Assembly: GCA_023362775.1 (NCBI GenBank)
Contig: JALMGJ010000006.1
Span: 4,363,001 to 4,427,000 of the forward strand
Origin: Charina bottae
Lineage: Eukaryota; Chordata; Lepidosauria; Squamata; Charinaidae
Direction: 5' to 3'
DNA length: 64,000 nt
Of the stretch, positions 1 through 10,877 are shown one piece after another. How positions within the stretch are numbered: the first letter of the stretch is position 1; every line of letters starts with the position of its first letter. A program made the position numbers and the translations under genes. The notes beneath the pieces were generated by a model. It did no database searches and was not told where the DNA came from. It saw nothing but the letters and a program-made list of their open reading frames with translations.

Positions 1-21
1 ATGCACCTTTCACGAGTAGGC

Positions 22-105
22 AAGGGTGTCTGCAGGGTGTGGTCAAAAAAGTCAAGACGGTGGCCACAGCAGTGCAATCAAAGCTCCACCCACTTTTTTT
101 GCAGG
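22..105 (+). mobile_element. MITE-like repeat, partial copy (family with gggtgtctgc end)
   Basis: The segment starts with gggtgtctgc and runs into a poly-A/gtcaaga block followed by a gtggccacagcagtgcaatc stretch. The reverse complement of 53797-53936 shows the same order of blocks, so this is a dispersed repeat and not unique sequence. The 54-kb copy is partly self-complementary, which suggests a short non-autonomous DNA element. Here only about one half is present. No coding capacity and no target duplication were recognised. The superfamily is unknown. Confidence 0.45.
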
Positions 106-1030
106 TAGCCTGAGAGTAGGCATCATTTTGTGTTGGAAGATCCAACTTCGGCACAGCAAGTCCAATCTGTTCAGCCACTAATTACAGCCACTATAATAGA
201 ACAAATTATGTCTTAAACGCCGTAAGGAAGATCAGGACAATAGAGAAAAGAACACAGCAAGACAAATGGCCCAGAACCTCGTTTATGAATAAATACTGTT
301 AGCTATAGTGATATCAGTGGGAGATCACCAACATGAAACAGACAGAAAATTTACACTAAAATCTAACCAGCTATGGCAGATTGTAGTTTATTCTCAACTC
401 AAATGTGAGGGAAACTCTTTGAGGTTGCTTCAGAGTCATAGTCTCTTTATTACAACCTTCTCATATTATACTAAGGAGGTTCAAACAAGCTTTAAATTTA
501 TTTGCCAAATATTCTGCATGCATCCCTGAGCCAATTTCTACGTGTTTACAGCATGCTCCCTTAGTGCAACTGCAACATAATTATGACCAAATTCCACAGT
601 GTGGGCTGATTTTTTTTTGGGGGGGGGGACTCAATCAGTGCACTGGATCCAGCAAACCCAATCAACATGGCTATCAAGGACTGCAGCGAGAAGTGGACAG
701 ATTTATAGTTCTGAGTTGGACCAACAAAAGCACTATCTGTAGGTCAATAATCTCTGGAAACATCTCATTGTATGTAGACTCAAGGATTTTAGATGAATCT
801 GTAGTGGGTGAACAGATATGGTGGATGACTGGATGACTGGCAGAACAATAGTTTTCTGTATCAGTTGTGGGTTGACCAGGCAATGAACCAGCATAGTCAG
901 TTGTGCACCATATGCTGTGTGGGTAGAAGGTAACGTCATTCCACACTGTCCCTTCTCAACTCTGCTCTGTTAATGTTACTCCCATATTGGAGTGGAGATA
1001 GTTAACAAGGTAGACAAAGCTTTTTTGTTT
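106..1030. other. No recognised feature
   Basis: AT-rich sequence with no repeat family, exon or RNA that I recognise. A short T/G homopolymer pair lies at about 611-627. Reading frames here are short and show no family resemblance. Confidence 0.5.
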
Positions 1031-1037
1031 AAATATT

Positions 1038-1068
<31 letters not shown>

Positions 1069-2660
1069 TATGTTAACTTGTATTACCGCTCCATCTCCCC
1101 CGAGGGGGACTCTGGGCGGTTTACAGTACAACAATTTAAAATCTTTAAAAGTAACTACAATTTAAAATACATTACAAAACTAATACATTAAATATAAAAA
1201 TCCAATAGGCGATAGATGGTTCTCTTTAAAAGGGCTCTATGGCACTAGCCATCCCCAAGAGGAACTATTCCCATTCCCATACCACGCGAGGCGGCACAGC
1301 CAGGTCTTTAAATTCTTCCGGAAGGATAGGAGCGATGGGGCCTGTCTCACCTCCGGGGGCAGAATGTTCCAAAGAGTGGGTGCCACCACGGAAAAGGCTC
1401 GCCTTCTGGACCCCGCCAAGCGACACTCTCTTGACGACGGGGTCCGGAGCATGCCCTCTCTACATGATCGAGTGGGACGGTTTGAAGTCATGGGGATGAG
1501 ACGGTCCCTTAGGTAGCCTGGTCCCATGCCATGTAAGGCTTTAAAGGTCATAACCAACACCTTGAATTGCACCCAGAAGCACACTGGCACCCAGTGCAGC
1601 TGGCGTAACAGAGGTGTCACATGGGCCGATCTAGGGGCACCCATAACTGCACGCGCAGCCGCGTTTTGGACCAGTTGAAGCTTCCAGATACTCTTCAAGG
1701 GTAGCCCCATGTAGAGTGCATTGCAGTAATCTATGTGAGAGATGACCAGGGTATGAGTGACTGTACGGAGGGACTCCTGATCTAGGAAAGGGCGTAACTG
1801 GCGCACAACACAAAGTTGTGCAAAGGCCCTTCTGGCCACGTCTGCCACCTGCTCTTCAAGCAGGAGTCGTGAGTCCAGGAGGACCCCCAGATTCTGCACT
1901 GATTCCGAACGGGGTAGTGCAACCCCATCCAGAACCAAAGATGGTAATTTCCCAGATCTAGAAGAACCATCAATCCACAGCCACTACGTCTTACCAGGGT
2001 TCAGCTGAAGCCTGTTGTTCCCCATCCAGACCCCCACAGCCTCCAGGCACTGAGAGAGGGCAGCCACTGCATCACTTACTTCACCAGGGATGGAGATGTA
2101 CAACTGTGTATCATCAGCATATTGATGATATCTCATCCCGTGGTGACGGATGATCTCACCCAGCGGTTTCATGTAGATATTAAATAGGAGAGGTGAAAGA
2201 ACCGAACCCTGTGGCACCCCACAAACGAGGGGGCGAGAGTTGGATCTTTCATCTCCTATTACCACTGATTGGGACCAGCCCCAGAGGAAGGAGGCGAACC
2301 AGCGCAAAACTACGCCGGCCACCCCCAACTCCTTGAGCCATTCCAAAAGGATACCATGGTCGATGGTATCGAAGGCCGCTGAGAGGTCAAGGAGAGCCAG
2401 GATGGATGCACTTCCTCCATCCCGCTCCCGCCAGAGATCATCTGTAAGTGCGACCAATGCAGTTTCCACCCCATATCCCGGCCTGAAACCTGACTGGAAG
2501 GGGTCCAGATAATCCGTTTCATCCAGAATCCTCTGGAGTTGCAACGCCACCACTTTCTCAACCACCTTCCCCAAAAAGGGGAGGTGGGAGACAGGACAAA
2601 AATTGCCCAATACAGTAGGGTCCAGCGATGGCTTCTTGAGCAGGGGGTATACCATATCTC
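1031..2660 (-). mobile_element. L2-like (CR1/L2 superfamily) LINE, 5'-truncated
   Basis: This is a non-LTR retrotransposon on the minus strand. The 3' end lies at the low-coordinate side: a (TTTA)n tract at about 1036-1070 is the complement of an ATAAAT-type tail. Next to it is the 3' UTR signature read on the minus strand as an accgcccagagtccc block, also seen at 43.1 kb, 6.9 kb and 54.0 kb. The coding part (1237-2655) matches the copy at 41-43 kb over long stretches. The element stops abruptly at about 2660 inside the region before the reverse transcriptase, which is the usual 5' truncation of a LINE. The L2 name rests on the remembered pattern of motifs (YADDTQL, ISHIDYCNAL, HVTPLLRQLHW). 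It could equally be filed under L3/CR1-like. Confidence 0.85.
1237..2655 (-). pseudogene. L2-like LINE ORF2 fragment: reverse transcriptase and C-terminal region
   Basis: A reverse-transcriptase polyprotein fragment that would copy the element's own RNA. Reading from 2655 downward: an N-terminal RT segment (PLLKKPSLDP, QSGFRPGYG), motif A (LDLSAAFDTIDH), motif B (GVPQGSVLSPLLFN), the catalytic YADD in YADDTQLY, then the L2-type C-terminal region (ISHIDYCNALYMG, APTLWNILPPEVR). The frame is open except for one stop, TAG at 1984-1986. The related copy at 42.2 kb has GAG (Glu) at that position. The N-terminal endonuclease is absent because of 5' truncation. With no promoter and one nonsense codon it is non-functional, but the light damage suggests a fairly young insertion. 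Confidence 0.85.
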
Positions 2661-2817
2661 TGAGATTTTGCTTCTATCTGTGCTCCTGCCCTCTGAAGAT
2701 GCTGGCCACAGATGCTGGCGAAACGTTAGGAACCACAACTTCCAGAACACGGCCACACAGCCCGGAAGACCCACAACAGCCATTGAACTCCGGCCGTGAA
2801 AGCCTTCGACAATACAG
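2661..2817 (+). repeat. Dispersed squamate repeat with hammerhead-like core
   Basis: The segment abuts the truncated end of the L2-like LINE. It contains CTGAAGA (2693-2699), then a hairpin-forming stretch, then GAAAC (2720-2724), and ends with a gaaagccttcgacaata block. The same order of motifs occurs in the foldbacks at 6.1, 27.4, 28.4 and 43.5 kb. The CCT just before CTGAAGA can pair with the AGG after GAAACGTT, as stem I of a hammerhead would. I remember this sequence as a very common reptile repeat. Hammerhead motifs are known in Penelope-like retroelements, so that class is possible, but no Penelope protein is present in the window. Confidence 0.55.
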
Positions 2818-3379
2818 TCTTGGAACTATTGACCAGAGTAAAATGTATAGTTACCTTGAAAGCTTCAGTGGGTGCTGATGTATAAACATTATAGAGCAAC
2901 TCCATAAACCATATGGCAAGTTACCATTGCAAGGTCCCCAACTGTAGATTTGTCTGACAGATGGTGAAATATTAAAATGAAATAAACAAACCCAAGAAAG
3001 AACAGTTGCTGGATCCAAAGCAGTGATGGGAGCAATGATTGAGAAAGCAGACAAATGTTGGTGAATCATCCAGTCAAGTTAGAGCCATCACTGGGGAATA
3101 TTCAAGTGCTCACTATCTACAACCTTTTGGCCAGAGGTGGTTCCTCAAAATCTGATTTGCCTGTTCAAAGATTGCTCCCAGCCATATGATTGAAACCCAG
3201 AAGTGAACAAGGAGCCAACAAAGTTGTTTCAAAACAGGTGTAAGATGTGTCATGCCTAGCCGAACAGACTGGGAGGATCTAGCCTATCTTCCAAAACAAT
3301 CCCACATAAAGTGTGTTGCACATACAGTGACACAGAAGTGTGTTGAGCAGGTTATTGCTTCTTCACTGTGAAATTCTAG
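2818..3379. other. No recognised feature
   Basis: Unassigned sequence between the hammerhead-like repeat and the split SINE. No exon, repeat or RNA was recognised. Confidence 0.45.
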
Positions 3380-4174
3380 ACAGGAGTTTAGTGACAGAAC
3401 TTGAGACCTTCTGCCAGCAAAGTAAGTACCTTAACCCAGAGCTTTCCAAACTGTGTGTCGGGACACGTTAGTGTGTCGGCTGCACTGTCTGGGTGTGTCG
3501 CGGCTGCTGCTGCCTCCGAGCCCTGCCAGGACTCCGCGCAGGTCCTAGTGCCTGCCTCGTGCCTTGCTGCCTCCAAACCTGCTGTGATTCCGCACAGGTC
3601 CTAGTGCCTGCCTCGTGCCTTGCTGCCTCCAAACCTGCTGTGATTCCGCACAGGTCCTAGTGCCTGCCTCGTGCCTTGCTGCCTCCAAACCTGCTGTGAT
3701 TCCGCACAGGTCCTAGTGCCTGCCTCGTGCCTTGCTGCCTCCAAATCTGCTGTGATTCCGCACAGGTCCTAGTGCCTGCCTCGTGCCTTGCTGCCTCCAG
3801 ACCTGCTGTGATTCCGCACAGGTCCTAGTGCCTGCCTTGTGCCCTGCTGCCTCCAGACCTGCCCTGCCAGGATTCTGCACAGGTCCTAGTGCCTGCCTCG
3901 TGCCTTGCTGCCTCCAAATCTGCTGTGATTCCGCACAGGTCCTAGTGCCTGCCTCGTGCCTTGCTGCCTCCAAATCTGCTGTGATTCCGCACAGGTCCTA
4001 GTGCCTGTCTCGTGCCTTGCTGCCTCCAAATCTGCTGTGATTCCGCACAGGTCCTAGTGCCTGCCTTGTGCCCTGCTGTAAAAGTGTGTCGCGAAATGAC
4101 GCATGACTAAAAAGTGTGTCACCAGTATGAAAAGTTTGGAAAGCTCTGCCTTAACCACTGAGCTATACTCTCCC
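3380..4174 (-). mobile_element. tRNA-derived SINE remnant, split by a hAT-like insertion
   Basis: On the minus strand, 4174-4149 joined to 3436-3380 reads as a tRNA-like head: gggagagtatagctcagtgg (A-box region), then a ttggcagaaggtctcaagttc-like B-box region. The two parts are separated exactly by the hAT-like element at 3437-4148, with ccttaacc duplicated on both sides. Only the head and a short stretch beyond it can be recognised. It is not a tRNA gene: the anticodon arm is not intact and SINE-like sequence follows. Confidence 0.6.
3437..4148 (+). mobile_element. hAT-like non-autonomous element, 56-bp minisatellite interior (10 units)
   Basis: Terminal inverted repeats are CAGAGCTTTCCAAACT at the left and AGTTTGGAAAGCTCTG-like at the right. 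Both flanks carry ccttaacc (3429-3436 and 4149-4156), a perfect 8-bp target duplication typical of hAT transposition. Subterminal GTGTGTCG motifs lie near both ends and may be transposase-binding repeats. The interior (about 3520-4078) consists of about ten units of a 56-bp repeat containing caggtcctagtgcctg. No transposase is encoded, so the element must have been moved by an enzyme made elsewhere. It is the longest of five family members in this window. Confidence 0.85.
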
Positions 4175-5562
4175 ACTTGATTCCCAGGACCAATACACCT
4201 TGTGCAATCCAAGACAGACATTATGTGTATATCTTTCCTTTTGTACTATAGGTACTTCTACATCCCTATCAGTCTCGGTACTACAGTAGTACATTTTCTA
4301 CAGCAGAAGCTAATACCTGTAACAGTTATATTGGCTCCCCTTGAGCAGAACACCTCCCATTTCTCTATCCATCCATTGATTCAAATCGTAGTCTGCTTGC
4401 ACTTAAGTCAAGGCACAATATGAGAATTGCAACCTCAGAGATGTTTTCAATCACTGTCTCTAGGAAAGTGAGTCCCAAAGAGGAGCTTTTAAAAAATGAT
4501 TGTTCTTCATCAGTGGTATTTATTTTGAGAGCAAACCTAAATAAAATCAATAGGACAAAAACTACTTTATCTAGGTTAGAGAAACGTATTGAATGAACAT
4601 TAATTATAAGTGTTCAGAGGAAATGGGAATAATTATGTGTGACTGTGTACACATTCTGATTGACATCAACATTTCTTCAACAAGTATAAAATAGTCACTT
4701 GCATGGCTAGTGAAGTATCATCAAGAAAACGGGGTACAGGCAATTAGGGGTATATTTATTCTCACATCCCAAAGGCACATTGTGGCCTTATATAATATAT
4801 TACTGAAAAATGTATTTTGTGCTTTGCAGAATGGAATCTAATGTACAATTGATCTCTGAGAATCCCTCTTCCATTTCCTCCCTGATCTAATCACATTTAA
4901 TTACCCATATGAAGGGGATTATAAACAAGTTCCTAGTGCTTAATGATGCAGGGAAAACAAAATATCAACTTCACAATCCAGAAGGAAGAGAGGATTTTCA
5001 GTGGCCAGTATACAGTATGTGATTTAACTGAGCAACAGGGGGGTTGGGGAGGAAAAGCTGCAGAGACAAGATTAATTCCTACGTCACCCAGGGATTGCCT
5101 GGATTCAGAATAAATCAAAGTCTTCATTATTAAAATGTCTGCCAGGATCTATATACAGTGACATAAATATTTCTGTGGTTATGCCGCGTGGAGTCTCATG
5201 TCTAAATACAAGCTCTAAATGTCGTTGCAAGCTACAAGTATCTAACCTCCCCCTCCTCAGGACACATAACACACATCATACTGTATATGATGGGGGCATT
5301 CATGCAGGTGTCCCAGTCCTACGAGAGCAAAACACTAAATGGGGAACACTTTAATTTTTCACTGACATTTTACACCCGACAAGATAGAAGCTCTGAGAAC
5401 AGTTGAAGAAAGCTGCTGATGGAATTCCAAAGTTGTCAGAGATGTTAATGATAAAAGGGGACCTTGGATCTCATCTAACAAGTGGTCATGTAAAATCAAA
5501 ACGCTGATGGGGTATTCTGAGGAATCAAACAAATACCCTCTCTCAGCTACAGGGTTGTCCAT
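4175..5562. other. No recognised feature
   Basis: AT-rich, apparently non-repetitive sequence. No exon or RNA gene was recognised; the reading frames are short and of no known family. Confidence 0.45.
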
Positions 5563-5645
5563 GGGACAGTAGTGGTGGTGGTGGTAGGAAAAAAAAGTCA
5601 AGATGGTAACCACCACCACGCAATCAGATGTTGTGCCACAACATC
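5563..5645 (+). repeat. Possible fragment of the gggtgtctgc MITE-like family
   Basis: Contains a GTGGTGG run followed by an aaaaaaaagtcaagatgg block and a gcaatc stretch, in the same order as the repeats at 22-105 and 53797-53936. Similarity is limited to the central part, so this call is weak. Confidence 0.3.
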
Positions 5646-5941
5646 TTGGAAGCAATATGGAAATGGTTTGCTTTTATCTTCTTTCAGGATGTTTTTTTCA
5701 AATTCTTGGTCTAATCTACAGCCCTGGATTCTCCTGATGGTCTCTTTTCCAAATACTACCTAGGTCAGACCTGCTTAGCTTTTTTCAAGATCAGCCAAGG
5801 TCAACTAGGTGCTGTGGACCTTGTATAGATGCAGGTTGGGAACGAATATCGAGCACAGTTTTGGATATTAAAGAGCTGAAAATGGTGTAGAAAAGAGTGA
5901 CCAAAGCAACTAAGGGGCTTCAGAAATTCCCATATATCTGA

Positions 5942-6170
5942 AGTCTGTGGCTTGAATCATGTCAACTGGATTTCTATTTTCTCAGTAGAAACGTTTCGCT
6001 CCTTATCCAAGGAGCTTCTTCAGTCTGAGTAAAGTTAGTAAGGGAATCCTTAAAAGGATTAAGGATTCCCTTACTAACTTTACTCAGACTGAAGAAGCTC
6101 CTTGGATAAGGAGCGAAACGTTTCCACTGAGAAAATAGAAATCCAGTTGACATGATTCAAGCCACAGACT
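5942..6170. repeat. Foldback (inverted-duplication) repeat, 229 bp
   Basis: Left arm 5942-6051 and right arm 6061-6170 are near-perfect reverse complements around a 9-base loop (6052-6060). The one difference I noted is an A/G change beside the GAAACG motif. Each arm carries a hammerhead-like core. On the plus strand it reads CTGAAGA, A, a GCTCCTT hairpin, then GAAACG (6089-6120). CTCAG before the core and CTGAG after it are complementary and could form stem I. A shorter version of the same foldback lies at 28284-28432. The superfamily is unknown. Confidence 0.75.
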
Positions 6171-6382
6171 GTTCCACCTGGATGACTGAGAACCTTCATC
6201 GATACATATATCTGAAGCTATTTATTTAGAAAGAGGCAGACAATGAGGGGTTATATTAAACAAAACGTAGCCATCCATGATATGGAAGTCTTTCCTCTTC
6301 TCTCGCAATACTAGAATTTATGGTCATCCACTGATTCTAATGGGGGGAAATTCAGAAAATACTTGCTACTATTAAATGCCGT

Positions 6383-6619
6383 GGGTCTGTGTGTGTCTCC
6401 AGGTCAGTGTGACTCCTGGCGACTGCCTGGAAAGTCCCTGCAGTTTTCTTAGCAAGATTTTTGGAAGTGGTTGGCCCTGGTCTTCTTCTTCCCAGGGCTG
6501 AGCGAGAGGGATTGGCCCAAGGTCACCCAGATGGTTTCGTACCTAAGGCATCACTAGAACTCACCCCCCCCCCCCCCGTTTCTAGCCTGGTGCCTTTAAC
6601 CGCTACACCAAACTGGCTG
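6383..6619 (-). mobile_element. Sauria-type tRNA SINE
   Basis: Read on the minus strand it begins gccagtttggtgtagcggtt (tRNA-like A-box region) and continues through ggtttctagcc-like and B-box sequence, a gccaaggtcacccag-like body, and a tail containing the ctgcagggactttccaggc block. The same layout occurs at 62806-63036. A poly-C run (6564-6577) sits in the head. The family is RNA polymerase III transcribed and mobilised by LINE proteins, with BovB usually cited as its partner. This copy is diverged. Confidence 0.75.
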
Positions 6620-6787
6620 TCAAATTAGCAGACAGGGACAGGTTTGAAGGAAAACTAAGCAAATTTGTGGTTTTGGGGAAATGCTGCAGATTTAATTAAA
6701 TTCATTCTCAAGGATTTCGTTGCAAGAAGTATTTTAGTTATAGGTATGACAATTATACTTTGCTGTGATAATTATATTTTCCCCTAA

Positions 6788-6789
<2 letters not shown>

Positions 6790-6844
<55 letters not shown>

Positions 6845-7040
6845 AATTTATATTACCGCCCATCTTCCCCAGAAGAGGGAACTCTGGGCGGTTTACAATA
6901 AAACCAGAGTTAAAATACAAAACAAATCCTAATGGAAGTGAAATAAATATATAGTATCATTATAATTATTAAAAGATATAAATAGAAGAAAATGAAATGG
7001 AATCCAGATGGCTACAGTTCTTCCTCAAATCCTGAGCGCA
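6790..7040 (-). mobile_element. L2-like LINE 3' end with (TA)n tract
   Basis: A (TA)n tract at about 6793-6841 is followed by attaccgcccatcttcccc and an actctgggcggtttacaata block, the same 3' UTR end seen in the L2-like copies at 1.0 and 43.1 kb. Only UTR sequence is present. The simple repeat probably grew from the A-rich tail of the element. Confidence 0.65.
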
Positions 7041-8082
7041 ATTATATATAATTAAGTTAAGTTAAGTGAAGTACAGTCAACTGTCCTATGCTTACAAGAT
7101 AACCTAGGACAAATTCTTCTCAACATCTCCTTGACGTCTTATTACTTTAGAAAATGAATCTAACCTCAGAGTTTGTCACAGGTGGGGGTGGGGAACTGTC
7201 TCCCAAGTTTTTCCACCTGGTTTCTAATTCACCTTTGCATGAAATTAACACTTCAAGCCAAGTTGTTCTAATTCCAAACAGTGAGCTCATCATCATATTT
7301 TTTTTCTTTTCCATTTCTGCCCTTGAACTAAAACTTTACAGGGAAGGCACAAGAAGGGACTAAAGGAAGGAAGGAAGGAAGTGGGGGAGCTGGGATTAAT
7401 AGTTCTGAACTCAAAGTAAAGTATCTATGAATGCTTCACAGGTTACCTCTTGTCTGCCTAGGGACCTGTACAGTCTTAGGTTAAGGAAAGTTTTCTTAAG
7501 GTTTATCAGTATCAGCTGAGCCTTCCCAGTGAATCTTTGGCTCTCTACCAGGGAGATGCTATTTGCATACTGTCAGATAATTATAAGCTACAGACTCATT
7601 TCCTAGCTTCCTCCTGTACATGTTGAAACTATGAAAATTTCTGAGATGAATGGCATTTTTTTTTTAAAAAAAACCCTTTTTTTTGTATTTTAAAAAAACC
7701 AAACCATACAGACTCAAAGTCTACTCCTGTTGAGATATAAAGGAAGATAATTGGGCTGGATCTTTCCAGTATTCCTTTGGCTGAGAAGTATCTCAGATTG
7801 TGCTGCCATATACAACTGGCCTATGCAGTTTCACCAAGAGCATTGCCATTCTACGGATTGTCCCTATATTTCACAAACTAAATGGTTCCAGATTTACAAA
7901 GATGAGAAGCAGAAGAATAATATTCCCATCAAGCTTGCTGAAGAATTCACGCTGAAGTGATTTTGGAAAGCCAAGTCATGGATTTCAGCTGGCCAAGGGC
8001 CACTTCCATGGAGTACCAGGGTCAGCCAATGGCCCAACACTGCTCCTGTCCTCAGTGGGAATGGAGCGCCAAAAAGAACAGA
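7041..8082. other. No recognised feature
   Basis: Unassigned sequence with a short (GGAA)n at about 7361-7380 and T/A homopolymers at 7658-7695. No exon or mobile element was recognised. Confidence 0.45.
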
Positions 8083-8538
8083 TTAGGGTTGTGCGTGCTT
8101 TGGATTCAAAAGCAAAAAGGTGCTTTGGAGAATGCAGGGACACACACACTTGTCTGCAAATTCTATTTTCCCCCAGAACTTGTTGGTCAACGCTTCCAGA
8201 GTGATTACAAATAGTAATGGGGAGAGTGAATTCCCTTGCCTTGTGCTTTCGCTAACTGAAAAGCTTGCAGACAGTGTTCCATTCACTGTAACCTTTGCTG
8301 TTTGCCGTTGATATATCAGAATCTGTCTGTAAACTCTTAAAGCAGCTGTGTCTTTCCCTGGGATCCCACAGCCGAAGATGTAGCTGCTCAGAAGAGCTGC
8401 AAAAGGGGTTATATTGATATCCACGTGCCTTCCAGAGTACCTTCTTTTTACCCTAAAATGTGAAATGCTGCATAGCCTTAATACAGATGCAGCCTTAGAA
8501 AATCCTGTCTTTTCATGCTCAGAGGTTTCTGAGTCCAC
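8083..8538 (-). pseudogene. L1-clade LINE reverse-transcriptase fragment
   Basis: A 151-residue frame on the minus strand contains VNGTLSASFSVSES followed by TRQGNSLSPLLFVITLEAL. This matches RT motif B and flanks of L1-type elements (family pattern: a kkGtRQGcpLSPLLFvltlEaL-like block). It lies near the middle of the frame, so only about 60 residues are clearly L1. The residues on either side do not look like RT, suggesting frame shifts or an internal piece. No catalytic YADD or endonuclease is present. It is a dead fragment. Confidence 0.65.
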
Positions 8539-8744
8539 TATCCAGACTTGAGATCAATGGACATTTTTGAACAATAAAATCATCATCATATAAAAGGAAA
8601 AGAACACAGTTCTAGAGAAAGTTCTAAGAATTCTCTAATTCACCAATTCTAATTCACGCCAATTCACCCCTTGGTGATTCCTTCATTTTGGATACACTCA
8701 ATGTTATATTTGCTTCTATCACTGCGCAAATACAGAATGAGTCT

Positions 8745-9390
8745 ATTTGTTGTTTATTTGTTCAGTCGCTTCCGACTCTTCGTGACTTCATGGACCAGCC
8801 CACGCCAGAGCTTCCTGTCGGCCGTCGCCATCCCCAGCTCCCCCACGGTCGAGTCCGTCACCTCCAGAATACCATCCATCCATCTTGCCCTTGGTCAGCC
8901 CCTCTTCCTTTGGCCTCCCACCTTCCCTAGCATCAGCATCTTCTCCAGGGTATCCTGTCTTCTCATTATGTGGCCAAAGTACTTTAGTTTTGCCTTTAAT
9001 ATCATTCCCTCAAGTGAGCAGTCTGGCTTTATTTCCTGGAGTATGGACTGGTTTGATCTTCTTGCAGTCCAAGGCACTCTCAGAATTTTCCTCCAACACC
9101 ACAGTTCAAAAGCATCTATCTTCCTTCGCTCAGCCTTCCTTATGGTCCAGCTCTCACAGCCATAGGTTACTACAGGGAATACCATTGCTTTAACTAGGCA
9201 GACCTTTGTTGTCAGTGTGATGTCTCTGCTCTTAACTATTTTATCAAGATTTGCCATTGCTCTCCTCCCAAGAAGTAGACGTCTTCTGATTTCCTGGCTG
9301 CAGTCAGAGTCTGCAGTAATCTTTGCGCCTAGAAATACAAAGTCTGTCACTGCCTCCACTTTTTCTCCCTCTATTTGCCAGTTATCAATA
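8745..9390 (-). mobile_element. BovB (RTE) LINE, 5'-truncated
   Basis: Minus-strand copy of about 646 bp. The frame at 8895-9359 contains GAKITADSDCSQEIRRRLLLG, MVFPVVTYGCESWTIRKAE and IDAFELWCWRKILRVPW, the characteristic BovB/RTE C-terminal block after the reverse transcriptase. The 3' end is at about 8745, where the tttgttgtttatttg sequence begins. The 5' truncation is at about 9390; the full-length copy at 31.6-34.8 kb continues past that point. Near the 3' end the frame is interrupted relative to that copy. It is non-functional. Confidence 0.85.
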
Positions 9391-10254
9391 CACTGAATTT
9401 AGGGGACCTGTTGAAATGCCTAATATATGAACCAATCCCTCAACTATGTAGTTGTAACGTTTTACAAACACATCTTAACCAATTTGGCAGCCGTTATGGT
9501 GCCAGAATTTTATAGGATAAGGAAACAATGAAAGGTCAACTTATGTGATTTATTCTGAATTGTAACATTATTTTTATCAAAAAAGTAGAAGGGGGGAGGT
9601 GTCCCAAATTATTGTCTGTGGTTTACACTTGCTCAAATTATAGTTCAGCAATCTGTGTGTATGTCCACATGCATGCCCTTGTAGATTGGTTGTGTGTCAA
9701 AGAAGAGCTTGTGAGAAAATGGTTGACGTGTACATATGCCATTGTGGGGAAAATTAATTTTACAAATGAGGTCCCTTGTTTTATAGGCCATTAATTTAAT
9801 CAGAAGTCATTAACAGAATAATATTAATTTAATTTATTGTCCTGACTCTGCCCTCTGGCCAGGGGACATATATACATAAAAGTATGCTGGTGGGGAAAAA
9901 AATCCAGATTTGGTTTCAGTGGGAATTGGAACATCACTTGACAAGGTCGAGAGGCTGGGCAGTGTCATTTTTTATTTTCTAATCTTCCTTTTTTTAAGAA
10001 GGATTGCCTGAAATTCAAGGTCTTCATCATTTTGGATAAATATGGCACAAACTCTAATCAGAATGTCATGCAGCAGACTATGGAAGCAATGGAACCTGGT
10101 CCACTGTGTCTTGTGCCACTGACAACCAACTTCATACAACATTTCCCATAGTTTTTCTGTATAGCTAAGTTTGCACTTATTAAACAATGTTGCTCTGGCT
10201 TAATGCATTGTGTGAATGAAGTCATCATTGTAAGCTAGCGTTTTTTTATGTAAG
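9391..10254. other. No recognised feature
   Basis: AT-rich unassigned sequence. No reading frame, repeat or RNA was recognised. Confidence 0.45.
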
Positions 10255-10728
10255 TTGTGCAAACTCTTCCAATTTGCATTGGAAACTGGGTGCGATTCAA
10301 GGTGCTGATCGTTACCTATAAAAGCCCTACATGGCATAGGGCCTGGTTACTTGAGGGACCGCCTGTCTCCCATAGTATCTGCCTGGCCACTTCGATCTCA
10401 CAGGGTTGGCGCACTTCAGATTCCTTCAATTAAACAATGTCATCTATCAGGACCTTGGAAGCGCACCTTCTCTGTAGCCGCGCCTGGCCTCTGGAACGAG
10501 GTTCTCCCCGAGATCTGGATGCCCCCCCCCCACCCTGCTGCTGTTTAGAAGAGCCATGAAGACCTGCCTCTTCACTCAGGCCTTTGGCGAAGGAGAGCGA
10601 GACCTCTCACTTCAACACACTTGCCACCTTCTATCTTAATATTTTATCTTTTATTGATTTTATTGTAATTTCTTTGATTGTTGTGAGCCACCCAGAGTCG
10701 TTGGAAGTTGGGTGGCACGCATGCTTAA

Positions 10729-10733
<5 letters not shown>
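10255..10733 (+). mobile_element. L2-like LINE 3' end, distinct subfamily
   Basis: Translation around 10290-10570 gives a C-terminal L2-like block: FKVL-like, KALHGIGPGYLRDRL, then WKRTFSVAAPGLWNEVLPEI. It corresponds to the region near the ORF2 end of the copies at 1.2 and 42.6 kb but is clearly divergent. The 3' UTR has its own signature (gagccacccagagtcgttgg). The element ends in a (CAT)n tract, which probably grew from its tail. It is 5'-truncated, with no RT core. Confidence 0.75.
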
Positions 10734-10770
<37 letters not shown>

Positions 10771-10833
10771 TAGCCCTCCCCTCCCTCCCTCCCTCCCTCC
10801 CTCCCTCCCAGAGTCACTGGGAGTCAGGCAGTA

Positions 10834-10875
<42 letters not shown>

Positions 10876-10877
10876 TA
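10731..10877 (+). repeat. Compound simple repeat (CAT)n, (CCCT)n, (TTA)n
   Basis: Three tracts in a row: (CAT)n 10731-10770, (CCCT)n about 10774-10810, and (TTA)n 10836-10877, separated by a gagtcactgggagtcaggca segment resembling another copy of the LINE 3' signature. The poly-histidine and poly-serine frames across it are artefacts. Confidence 0.9.

Noticed and set aside
3520..4078. Regularly spaced 56-bp repeats as a CRISPR array
   Set aside because: Units are contiguous with no unique spacers, lie within a transposon with inverted ends, and the organism is a vertebrate.
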